NCBI GenBank assembly: GCA_026693085.1
Contig: JAPLNB010000351.1
Coordinates: 1 to 43,586 of the forward strand
Source: Planctomycetota bacterium
GTDB lineage: Bacteria; Planctomycetota; Phycisphaerae; Tepidisphaerales; Tepidisphaeraceae
Direction of reading: 5' to 3'
Length of the DNA stretch: 43,586 nucleotides
Positions 35,707 to 42,810 of the stretch are shown in pieces. Numbering within the stretch: the stretch's first letter is position 1; every line of letters begins with the position of its first letter. Position numbers and translations under genes: made by a program. Below the pieces are notes generated by a model, which searched no databases, was not told the origin of the DNA, and saw only the letters and a program-made list of their open reading frames with translations.

Positions 35707-37611
35707 ATGGCTGCCAAAGAACCTGAAATATCTCCGCCGTCGTTCCGGCGTTTGCGCACGTATGCATTCGACCCAAGCGTTGCCACTCAGCTCGAGACCG
35801 CCGTCTTGAACGTTGCTACGCTCCAGATTCCCTGGGAGCAGCCCGGCCAAGCGCCGCTTGAGCCGGGGCCTATCGATGAGTATCTCGAAGTCATCGACAT
35901 CGATCCGGCCACGGGCGCCTGCTATGCTCCGGTCGACCTTGATCATCGTTACTTGCTTGCCCAGGACGGCCTGCCGCCCTCCGAGGGCAACCCTCAGTTC
36001 CACCAGCAGATGGTCTACGCCGTCGCCAGGAAGACCATCGCCCATTTCGAGCAGGCCCTCGGCCGCGTGGTCCTCTGGTCCCCGCGCAGGATTGAAAAGA
36101 ACGGCGACCCGGCCGATAAGGAATTCGTCCGCCGCCTGCGTATCTACCCCCACGCGCTTCGCGAGGCCAACGCCTACTACAGCCCGGAGAAGAGAGCGCT
36201 GCTCTTCGGCTACTTCCCCGCCTCGACCACCGACCCCGGCCGGCTGCTTCCGGGCGGCATGGTCTTTACGTGTCTCTCCCACGACGTCGTCGCTCACGAA
36301 ACCACTCACGCATTGCTGGATGGCCTGCACCGCCGTTTTGTCGAAGCCAGCAATCCCGACTCGCTCGCCTTCCACGAGGCGTTTGCGGACATCGTCGCGC
36401 TCTTCCAGCATTTCACCTTCCCGGAAGCCGTCCGGCATCAGATCGCCCACACCCGCGGCGACCTGGCCAGCCAGAACCTTTTGGCCGAGCTCGCTCAGCA
36501 GTTCGGTCAAGCCATCGGAAACCATGGTGCCCTCCGCAGCGCGATCGACGATATTGATCCTAAGACCGGCCGCCCCGATCCCAACAAGTACCTCGCCGCC
36601 ACCGAACCCCACGACCGTGGCGCCATCCTCGTCGCGGCCGTCTTCGATGCATTCCTTTCCATCTACAAAACCCGCATCGCCGACCTGCTCCGCATCGCTA
36701 CCAGTGGCAGCGGCGTGCTGCCCGAAGGCCAACTGCATCCCGACCTGGTCAACCGCTTGGCGGCGGAGGCCAACAAGGCCGCCCTTCACGTACTCCGCAT
36801 GTGCATCCGCGCCCTCGACTACTGCCCGCCAGTCGATATGACCTTTGGCGAGTATCTCCGCGCCTTGGTCACCGCCGACTACGACCTGGTCCCCGACGAC
36901 GATCTGGGTTACCGCATCGCGATCGTCGAGGCGTTCCGCCTACGCGGCATCTATCCCACCGATGTCCGCTCCCTGTCCACCGAGAGCCTCCGCTGGAGCA
37001 AGCCGACCATCACTCTGCCCATCCAGGACCTCAATAAGCTCTGGCTGCAATGGAAGTTGGGCGGCAATCGAGAGGAAATCCACAACCGTACGATCAAAAA
37101 CCAGCAGGACGTCGAGCGTTGGGTCAAAGACAAGAACATCGACAAGGACATGGCTAAGCAGATGGGTCTGGCGTTCTTTGACGACGCACCGGCCAGCATC
37201 GAGCGAAGCCAGGATGGGCTTCCGGAGGTGGAGATCGATTCTGTCCGGCCTGCGCGGCGGGTCGGGCCGGATGGGCAGCAGACCACCGACCTTGTCATTG
37301 AAATCACCCAGAGCCGCCGTGGGTACTTCGATCCTCAGCGGCAGAAGGACGCCGACGCCGGCAAGATCAAAGACCCCGGCGACTTTAACTTCCGAGGTGG
37401 CTGCACGTTACTGATTGATATGGAGACGGGCGGCATCCGCTATTGCATCGGCAAGTACATTCTCAGCGAGAAACGGCTGAAGGCGCAGCGCGAGTACCTT
37501 TCGCAGGACAATCGCGAGACCTTGCGCGCAACCTATTTTGGCACCGGACGTTCCGGCGACGGCGCGGAGCCGTTTGCCATGCTTCATCGTGATTTTGAGA
37601 GGAGGGCCTGA
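35707..37611 (+). CDS. M4 (thermolysin)-like gluzincin metallopeptidase without export signal
   Basis: 634 residues. The zinc site is HETTH (His197, Glu198, His201) with the third ligand in FHEAFADI (Glu224). The whole stretch is spaced like thermolysin's HELTHAV...NEAISDI block, with 23 residues from second His to Glu (20 in thermolysin). Unlike secreted M4 enzymes it has no signal peptide or recognisable propeptide and starts with a hydrophilic MAAKEPEISPP. The C-terminal third (about 400-634) matches no domain I know. GGAGGA lies just before ATG 35707. The gene follows the patatin gene by 54 bp and precedes the metallo-beta-lactamase-fold gene by 2 bp, so the three form a module. Codon style switches from C-ending to G-ending at about nt 37200, inside this gene. 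Proteolysis of a partner is an inference. Confidence 0.75.
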   Translation: MAAKEPEISPPSFRRLRTYAFDPSVATQLETAVLNVATLQIPWEQPGQAPLEPGPIDEYLEVIDIDPATGACYAPVDLDHRYLLAQDGLPPSEGNPQFHQQMVYAVARKTIAHFEQALGRVVLWSPRRIEKNGDPADKEFVRRLRIYPHALREANAYYSPEKRALLFGYFPASTTDPGRLLPGGMVFTCLSHDVVAHETTHALLDGLHRRFVEASNPDSLAFHEAFADIVALFQHFTFPEAVRHQIAHTRGDLASQNLLAELAQQFGQAIGNHGALRSAIDDIDPKTGRPDPNKYLAATEPHDRGAILVAAVFDAFLSIYKTRIADLLRIATSGSGVLPEGQLHPDLVNRLAAEANKAALHVLRMCIRALDYCPPVDMTFGEYLRALVTADYDLVPDDDLGYRIAIVEAFRLRGIYPTDVRSLSTESLRWSKPTITLPIQDLNKLWLQWKLGGNREEIHNRTIKNQQDVERWVKDKNIDKDMAKQMGLAFFDDAPASIERSQDGLPEVEIDSVRPARRVGPDGQQTTDLVIEITQSRRGYFDPQRQKDADAGKIKDPGDFNFRGGCTLLIDMETGGIRYCIGKYILSEKRLKAQREYLSQDNRETLRATYFGTGRSGDGAEPFAMLHRDFERRA

Positions 37612-37613
37612 TC

Positions 37614-39083
37614 ATGACAGTGGCTGCTGAATCCAAGTCCTCCCGCAAGGCCCGCGCGGGGGCTGCGAAGCTTTCGGTGCGGATGTACCGGCAGGGGCTC
37701 GGCGACTGCTTTTTGTTGACTTTTTCCAGTAAGAAAGGTCCCCGGTACCTGCTCATCGATTGTGGTGTAATTACAGGGACGGACAAAGGTAAGGAAGTGA
37801 TGACCGCTGTGGTCAAGGACATTTGCACGACCACCCGTGGGCATCTGCATGCGGTGGCGGCGACGCATGAGCATTGGGACCATGTTTCGGGGTTTGTCCA
37901 GGCGAGGGAAGCGTTTGACGACATCAAACAGATCGATGAGGTCTGGCTGCCGTGGACGGAGGACCCGATCGATCCCCTGGCTCAGAAACTGGTTGAAGGC
38001 CGCCGGAAGGCGGTGAATTCGTTGAGGCAGGCGGCGATGAAATTGCGGGCGGCGGAGTCGGCGATGGCGGAGCCGCTCGAGCGGCTATTGGGGTTTTCCG
38101 GGCCCTTGGCGGCGGGGAAGGGGCAGACGACGGCGGAGGCGTTGGAGTATCTGCGGAAGCGGGTGGCTGAGCCCAAGTACTGTCGGCCGGGGGACCAGTT
38201 GACATTGCCAGACGTGGAGGGCGTTCGCATCTATGTCCTTGGCCCGCCAGTGAATGAGACGTTAATCCGCAAGAGCGATCCGACGAAAAAGGGGCGGGAA
38301 GTGTATGAGATGGCGTTCGCGTTTGGGATGGATTCGGCGTTCTTGACGGCGGTGGATCAGTTGGACAAGCGGGTTGAGGATCTGAGTGTGGATGAGGCCC
38401 AGAAGCGGGTGCTTACGCAGCCGTTTGATCGGGCGTTGCAGATTCCGAAGGACGAGGCTGCTGACCAACCGTTTTTCATGGAACACTATGGGCGGCCAGG
38501 GGATACGGCGATGAAGTGGCGGCAGATTGAGGGGGATTGGCTGGATTCGGCGGGGGCGTTGGCGCTGAAGTTGGACAGCGATACGAACAATACCAGTCTG
38601 GTGATCGCGGTGGAGCTGGTGGAAAGCGGCCAAGTGCTGTTGTTTACAGGAGATGCGCAGGTTGGGAACTGGGAGTCGTGGTCGGGTGGCTCGTGGGAGA
38701 TCGACGGGAGGACGGTGAAGGGGGCGGACTTGCTGGCCAGGACGGTGCTTTACAAGGTGGGGCACCACGGGAGCCATAATGCGACGCTGCGGGCGGGGGG
38801 GTTGGAACTAATGGCCAGCAAGGACCTTACGGCGATGATCCCGGTGGATCGGGCGATAGCGATGGCGAAGGTGCCGCCGTGGAATATGCCGTTTCCATCG
38901 CTGCTGAAGCGTCTGGAGCAGAAGACGAGCGGGCGTATCCTCAGATTGGATCGGAAGTTGGAGGATTTGAAGGCGAATGGCAAGCCGGAGGGGGTGTCGG
39001 CTGCACTGTGGAGCCGATTCCGCCCGCGGCTGCGGGGGGATGAGAAAGACGAGCTGTATGTGGAGTGCGATTTTCCGGGTTAA
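37614..39083 (+). CDS. Metallo-beta-lactamase-fold hydrolase (ComEC/Rec2-like MBL branch)
   Basis: A 489-residue cytoplasmic protein. MBL metal motifs are YLLIDCG (Asp49), THEHWDH (His85, His87, Asp89, His90), FTGDAQ (Asp347) and KVGHHGSHN (His384/His385, with SHN). The order and the GHHGS motif resemble the MBL domain of ComEC-type DNA-processing proteins. An insertion of about 200 residues, charged and helical, lies between the HxHxDH and GDA motifs. It starts at ATG 37614, two bases after the peptidase stop, with GGAGG at 37601-37605. Substrate unknown: nucleic acid or phosphodiester second messengers are both plausible for this branch. The stop is followed at once by the C-tract region. 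Confidence 0.85.
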   Translation: MTVAAESKSSRKARAGAAKLSVRMYRQGLGDCFLLTFSSKKGPRYLLIDCGVITGTDKGKEVMTAVVKDICTTTRGHLHAVAATHEHWDHVSGFVQAREAFDDIKQIDEVWLPWTEDPIDPLAQKLVEGRRKAVNSLRQAAMKLRAAESAMAEPLERLLGFSGPLAAGKGQTTAEALEYLRKRVAEPKYCRPGDQLTLPDVEGVRIYVLGPPVNETLIRKSDPTKKGREVYEMAFAFGMDSAFLTAVDQLDKRVEDLSVDEAQKRVLTQPFDRALQIPKDEAADQPFFMEHYGRPGDTAMKWRQIEGDWLDSAGALALKLDSDTNNTSLVIAVELVESGQVLLFTGDAQVGNWESWSGGSWEIDGRTVKGADLLARTVLYKVGHHGSHNATLRAGGLELMASKDLTAMIPVDRAIAMAKVPPWNMPFPSLLKRLEQKTSGRILRLDRKLEDLKANGKPEGVSAALWSRFRPRLRGDEKDELYVECDFPG

Positions 39084-39086
39084 AAT

Positions 39087-39171
39087 CCCCCCCCTCAAAC
39101 CCCCCGCCCATGCCCCGCCAAACCCCCGGCCGACCCCCTGTTGACCCCCGCCGGACCCCCTTCGGCACCCC
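39087..39171 (-). repeat. G-tract array on the minus strand (quadruplex-capable)
   Basis: Runs of C on the plus strand at 39087-39094, 39100-39105, 39107-39109, 39113-39116, 39123-39127, 39134-39138, 39145-39149, 39156-39160 and 39168-39171, spaced by 1-7 bases. The minus strand meets the usual four-G-tract pattern for a quadruplex more than once. Confidence 0.6.
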
Positions 39172-39179
39172 TGTTATGT

Positions 39180-39214
39180 GATTTTCGATTTTCGAGTGTC
39201 GATTCTCGATTGGG
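39180..39214 (+). repeat. Degenerate heptanucleotide tandem repeat (GATTTTC type)
   Basis: Five 7-bp units in register: GATTTTC, GATTTTC, GAGTGTC, GATTCTC and GATTGGG. It is distinct in sequence from, but identical in period to, the heptad array at 9064-9098. Confidence 0.65.
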
Positions 39215-39381
39215 GGGCGGTCGTTGGCAGCCTGACCCGGCGATTATCCGGCGCGTTTGGCGCGGCGGAGGCGTGAGGGGGCTTTCCAGGTGGGTCCCCG
39301 TTTCATCCTTGGGTGGCGGGGCGGCATGGCGGGTTTGTGTGGGAGTTCTTGAAGGGTAGGACTGTGTGGGTCGGCACTTCT

Positions 39382-39406
39382 CTCGTATGCGGTTTTAGGA
39401 TACGAG
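39382..39406 (-). terminator. Hairpin at the 3' end of the methyltransferase/GIY-YIG operon
   Basis: CTCGTAT (39382-39388) and ATACGAG (39400-39406) form a perfect 7-bp stem with an 11-base loop, overlapping the stop codon (39395-39397) of the last gene. No U-run follows, so termination is only possible, not shown. Confidence 0.35.
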
Positions 39407-39742
39407 ATCTCCTGGGTCACAGAAACACGATGGGAGTGAGCGGCGGACTGCCGCTAGCCAAGCCTGCCGTTTCTCGGCCTCTGGGCTTTCGCTCGTGAGT
39501 TTCTGTTGCTCGGCATACCAGATGGCCGCGATCAGACTCAGGCTTTCGGCGGGGATTCCAGGTGGGCTACCCTCGCCATTCACGGCCATGCGGAGCAGTT
39601 GTGCCGCATCTTCGAGCAGTTCATTTGCGAAGTCTTTATCATCAGCATACGGATGTTGCCACCGGTGCAGCATGAGCGTTACGAGAACTTCAGCCTCAAA
39701 CAGGCTTGTAAAATCCAAGCACAGTTGGGCAACATTCTTCAT
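39395..39742 (-). CDS. Small helical protein, third gene of the methyltransferase/GIY-YIG operon
   Basis: 115 residues starting at ATG 39742, which overlaps the stop of the GIY-YIG gene by 4 bp (ATGA), a translational-coupling arrangement. The sequence is mostly helical and acidic in the middle (HPYADDKDFANELLEDAAQLLRMAV), with a Gly/Pro turn and a basic C-terminal helix (EAEKRQAWLAAVRRSLPS). No helix-turn-helix or enzyme motif is visible and I do not recognise a family. The frame upstream of the ATG (to 39925) lies inside the GIY-YIG gene and is not used. Because of the tight coupling it probably acts with the nuclease, as a subunit, inhibitor or controller; this is inference. Confidence 0.7.
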   Translation of the reverse strand: MKNVAQLCLDFTSLFEAEVLVTLMLHRWQHPYADDKDFANELLEDAAQLLRMAVNGEGSPPGIPAESLSLIAAIWYAEQQKLTSESPEAEKRQAWLAAVRRSLPSCFCDPGDLVS

Positions 39743-40539
39743 GATTCGTCCCCGTGTCTGCTGGCACCAGATCGATTGTGTTCCGGATTGCGTGAGCGTA
39801 TCAGTTCCGTTTCGGCATCGCGCAGCGTGCGCTTGCCTGTCTCCTGCGTAAGCACATAGTAAGCCAAGAATGCCTCGCTGCGCTTTCCCTGGCTGATGAG
39901 CCGTACAAGCTCTCTGAACGTCCAAGTCGAGCAGTGGTCGCCAATCCGTCGCTGCAGCGAATCGGCCTCCCCAATGTAAAGGGTCATCGTCTCATCGAAA
40001 AAGAGGTAGAGTCCTGGGCGTGTGGGAACTGACGAGAGGCTCGCCTCGACCTTCCGGATGGGCAGAATGGCCGCGCCGGTTGCCGCCAGGAATCGGTTCA
40101 GCGGCTCGGGCTTGAGTCGGCTGGACTTCCGCAGGCTAAGCACGGTGTACCTCGCCTCGAAAAGCGAGATGTCGGGGTAGAGCATCTGCATCAGAGTGTC
40201 GAACTCGGTCCGGGTAGCCGGGTTGCACACGATCTCGTCAATGGTCGTGCTGTATTGGCGCTCGATGAGCCTTGCGGCATTGAGCACCAGATGTTCGTAC
40301 TTCTGGCGCTGCGGATCCGGCTGTTTTCGCCGGGTGGTCGGGTACTTGGACAACTGCCCTTGCTTTCGAAGATTGTTCAGGCAGCGATTCATTTCGGCTT
40401 GGGTGGTGTCTGCCCCGCCAAGTTCTGCGCGACAACGCTCAATGAACCGCGCATTCAATTCTGGATGGGAGATGACGTACTCGGATGCCCGTCCGTCGCG
40501 GACCGCCAGAAACGCTCTGCGGACAATGTCGTGGATCAT
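39739..40539 (-). CDS. GIY-YIG nuclease, paralogous to the C-terminal half of the neighbouring methyltransferase
   Basis: 266 residues. Residues 175-255 are a GIY-YIG nuclease domain: PGLY (175-178), LYIG (187-190), SLQRRIGDH (Arg198, His202), and AETELIRSRNPEHN with Glu243 at the metal-binding position and Asn255. The N-terminal 170 residues align with residues about 280-480 of the methyltransferase encoded just upstream: ISHPELNARFIERC against VADPNLNVEFRETC, LNNLRKQGQ against LMNLRKTGC, and EIVCNPATRTEFDTLMQMLYPD against MILCDPIMADKFDKYVLCMLPD. Its ATG overlaps the methyltransferase stop by 4 bp. All catalytic positions appear intact, so it is the probable restriction component. The N-terminal half, shared with the methyltransferase, may be the target-recognition part. 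Confidence 0.85.
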   Translation of the reverse strand: MIHDIVRRAFLAVRDGRASEYVISHPELNARFIERCRAELGGADTTQAEMNRCLNNLRKQGQLSKYPTTRRKQPDPQRQKYEHLVLNAARLIERQYSTTIDEIVCNPATRTEFDTLMQMLYPDISLFEARYTVLSLRKSSRLKPEPLNRFLAATGAAILPIRKVEASLSSVPTRPGLYLFFDETMTLYIGEADSLQRRIGDHCSTWTFRELVRLISQGKRSEAFLAYYVLTQETGKRTLRDAETELIRSRNPEHNRSGASRHGDES

Positions 40540-42248
40540 GGCTGTGGCGCCAGTTTCTTATAGTTCCCGATGGGCTGCCAGCGACTGATCCACCGGGACT
40601 GCTGCCCTTTTAGGCAGTCATCGTCCGACGTCGTTCGGAATCCCAACATAAGGCGATCGCGAGTGTGGCCCCAGAAGTTGAAGCCCACGTCGCCAAACTG
40701 CAGTTCAAGTCGCTCTCTGAGGCTTTCGGTCTCCCCTATGTACAAATGCTTTTCATCTGCCTGAAGCCAGTACAGGGCCGGAAGAGTTGGAACCTTTGCC
40801 ATGGCCAAGGAGAATGGATTCTCGAAATCCTCGGCGATCCTGAGGGGACGATGGACTTGCTTGGAAAACTTTCTTACGTAATCACCAGCTCGCTTTCGAA
40901 GTCTGAGTGCGAACCATCGGATCTTCAGCGAGGTCAGTGATGACGGTCTATCCGGGAGCATGCAGAGAACATACTTGTCGAACTTGTCGGCCATGATCGG
41001 ATCGCACAAAATCATGTCCAGCGTGTGGCCACCATCTTGCTCGAAACGTTGGATGGCGATTTCGCAGGCGAACTTGTAGCGATCGTATTCCCGTCCGTCA
41101 AACTCAAAGGTGGTGCGACTTGAACGCGGCAGACCCCGGAAGCATCCGGTTTTTCTCAGATTCATCAGCCGCTCATTCCACTCGCGGATGTTGCCGGGAA
41201 GGCCAAGGCGCGTGCATGTCTCCCTGAACTCGACATTGAGGTTCGGATCGGCAACGACGCGATCCACCGAGAAACCATGGCGAACAGTGTGGAAAGCTTC
41301 GGCCACCCCGCGATCGACATCTTCTGGCTTGTTGCGGGGAGCAGGACGGAGAACTTTCGGAACGTCGGTGGAAACGGCGGCATGCACAGCGCGTCGGGGC
41401 GCCTTCACCGTTGGCGGCGCACTGGCCAAAGGATTCTCGGCCCCGGCCAATGAGGCTCCCGGGGAGGCGGCATCAATTCTGGCGTGCGTTTGCTCCGCAT
41501 AGTTGCTCGACAGTTCAAAGCCGACAAACCGGCGGCCCAGCTTCTTTGCCGCCACCAATGTTGTGCCGCTGCCGGCAAACGGGTCGAGCACAACGTCGCC
41601 CGGATCGGAACAGCACTTCACGATCCTGCCCAGGAGTTGCTCAGGCATCTGGCACCCGTGCCAACCTGCTCTCTCCTTGAACGTTCCGCAGACGCGAGGG
41701 AAATACCATGTGTCCTCGTCGGAATGGAACGCCCCTGAAGCATCCTGCGGCCTAAGTATCCAAGTGTCATCCGGGAGCCGGCCGCGGGAATCGGCGCGGG
41801 AGTCTGCATAGACCAACTGCCGGGCGGATGGAACGCGAACGGAGTCTGCATTGAATTTGAATTTCCGCGAGTCGCGCACGAAATGGAAAAGATGGGTATG
41901 GCTCCGGCTGAACTTCTTGGAGCAGTTCACGCCGAATGTGTAATACCAGATGACCCAACTGCGGCAGTGAAGGCCGAGCTCGCGCTGGAAGATCAGTTTC
42001 AACTCGGCCGCAAAATCGTCTCCGATGGCAAGCCAGAAGGTGCCGGTTGGCTTCAAGGTGCGTACGAGTGCTCGGCCCCACTGGCGAGTCCAATCCAAGT
42101 ATTCCTCTGCCGCTCGCTGGTCCTCGTAGACGTCGTAGTCATAGCCGATGTTGAACGGAGGATCAGCGAACGCAAGGTCAACCGTTCCATCTGGAAGTTG
42201 GCCCATGCCAGCGATGCAGTCCATATTGTACAGTCTATCGAGATCCAT
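40536..42248 (-). CDS. N6-adenine-type DNA methyltransferase fused to a GIY-YIG domain with altered catalytic residue
   Basis: 570 residues. Residues 1-250 are a beta-class DNA methyltransferase: DPPF (29-32) precedes the SAM-binding DPFAGSGTT (222-230) and GRRFVGFELSSNY. DPPF indicates adenine N6 rather than cytosine N4 as target. After an Ala/Pro linker (about 250-290), residues 290-570 are homologous to the whole of the next protein and end in a GIY-YIG-like domain: ALYW (491-494), LYIG (502-505), SLRERL. The catalytic Glu is replaced by Gln550, 12 residues before Asn562 exactly as Glu243 precedes Asn255 in the paralogue. The fused domain is therefore probably a non-cutting DNA-binding module. 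The ATG at 42248 follows GAGGACGGTC. First gene of a three-gene operon with 4-bp overlaps. Confidence 0.9.
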   Translation of the reverse strand: MDLDRLYNMDCIAGMGQLPDGTVDLAFADPPFNIGYDYDVYEDQRAAEEYLDWTRQWGRALVRTLKPTGTFWLAIGDDFAAELKLIFQRELGLHCRSWVIWYYTFGVNCSKKFSRSHTHLFHFVRDSRKFKFNADSVRVPSARQLVYADSRADSRGRLPDDTWILRPQDASGAFHSDEDTWYFPRVCGTFKERAGWHGCQMPEQLLGRIVKCCSDPGDVVLDPFAGSGTTLVAAKKLGRRFVGFELSSNYAEQTHARIDAASPGASLAGAENPLASAPPTVKAPRRAVHAAVSTDVPKVLRPAPRNKPEDVDRGVAEAFHTVRHGFSVDRVVADPNLNVEFRETCTRLGLPGNIREWNERLMNLRKTGCFRGLPRSSRTTFEFDGREYDRYKFACEIAIQRFEQDGGHTLDMILCDPIMADKFDKYVLCMLPDRPSSLTSLKIRWFALRLRKRAGDYVRKFSKQVHRPLRIAEDFENPFSLAMAKVPTLPALYWLQADEKHLYIGETESLRERLELQFGDVGFNFWGHTRDRLMLGFRTTSDDDCLKGQQSRWISRWQPIGNYKKLAPQP

Positions 42249-42298
42249 GACCGTCCTCGGAAACGCCGACTAATTGTAGTGGCCGGCGGAAGGATACC

Positions 42299-42331
42299 CG
42301 ACTGATTGCGTTGGCGCAATAGCTAGAGTCG
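42299..42331 (-). promoter_or_regulatory. Nested inverted repeat, candidate operator of the methyltransferase operon
   Basis: ATTGCG (42305-42310) and CGCAAT (42315-42320) form a perfect inverted repeat around TTGG, and outer arms CGACT (42299-42303) and AGTCG (42327-42331) also pair. The site begins directly downstream of the -10 box and covers the expected start point. It could bind a repressor or fold in the leader. Confidence 0.5.
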
Positions 42332-42337
42332 ATTATA
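42332..42337 (-). promoter_or_regulatory. -10 box of the methyltransferase/GIY-YIG operon
   Basis: A perfect TATAAT on the minus strand (42337-42332). No good -35 hexamer lies 16-18 bp upstream; instead a palindrome TTGGCCAA (42344-42351) sits in the spacer. The leader to ATG 42248 is about 77 nt. Confidence 0.55.
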
Positions 42338-42466
42338 GCGGCTTTGGCCAACAATGCACGGTTTTGGCCGACTTGCGACGGGAGACAGTTGTTCTCCATG
42401 AGAGGACTGGAGGATTGTATTGCGTTTGGGGAGTTGCTGAGGGGGGTGCGGGAGAGGATTCTCAGC

Positions 42467-42472
42467 TATAAT
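42467..42472 (+). promoter_or_regulatory. -10 box overlapping the 5' end of the xseB frame
   Basis: A perfect TATAAT at 42467-42472, preceded by an AG/GC-rich segment without a recognisable -35. Initiation 7-8 bases on falls at the ATG at 42480. Confidence 0.45.
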
Positions 42473-42479
42473 GCTTCCT

Positions 42480-42731
42480 ATGGCTAAGAAGAATCAGATG
42501 CCGCCTAAGGATTTTGCGGAGGCGTTGAAGGAGCTGGAGGAGATTGTGGGGCAGATCGAGAGGGGGGAAGTGGGGTTGGAAGAGAGTTTGGCGAAGTATG
42601 AGCGGGGGAGCTTTCTGATTCAACATTGCATGGGGGTGCTCAATGAGGCGGAGAAGAAGATTGAGGTGATCGCGAAAGGGCCTGATGGGAGTCTGAAGGC
42701 GGAGCCGGTGGGGGGGGAAGTGGAGGGTTGA
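42480..42731 (+). CDS. xseB: Exodeoxyribonuclease VII small subunit
   Basis: An 83-residue protein matching XseB throughout: FAEALKELEEIVGQIERGEVGLEESLAKYERGSFLIQHCMGVLNEAEKKIEVI is the family's two-helix hairpin, with the conserved LExIV, LEESLxxYERG and LxxAExKIE elements. XseB subunits coat the XseA catalytic subunit, which degrades single-stranded DNA. The frame also has an ATG at 42471, but that codon overlaps a TATAAT box and there is no ribosome site before either ATG, so 42480 (MAKKNQ) is preferred. Length is typical. No xseA gene is in the window. It is followed 79 bp on by the ispA-type gene, a common bacterial neighbourhood (xseA-xseB-ispA-dxs). Confidence 0.92.
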   Translation: MAKKNQMPPKDFAEALKELEEIVGQIERGEVGLEESLAKYERGSFLIQHCMGVLNEAEKKIEVIAKGPDGSLKAEPVGGEVEG

Positions 42732-42810
42732 GCGGGCGATTGCGGTGAAGGCGGCGGAGGGGGAGTGTTGGCAGGTGATCGGGGGTTGCGAAATAGGGAT
42801 TCATGTGAGT

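Larger units (their letters stand above)
39084..39394. other. Intergenic region with C-tract array and heptad repeat
   Basis: These 311 bases lie between converging modules. From 39087 to 39171 there are nine runs of three or more C (up to eight), so the minus strand is G-tract-rich. Bases 39180-39214 hold five degenerate 7-bp units. From 39215 on the DNA returns to G-rich plus-strand composition with no gene seen. Confidence 0.6.

Noticed and set aside
34630..36789. A 719-codon minus-strand open frame across the patatin and peptidase genes
   Set aside because: The plus strand encodes complete patatin and HExxH motifs over the same bases; the antisense frame is Gly/Val-rich, matches nothing and arises from the C-ending codons of the plus-strand genes.
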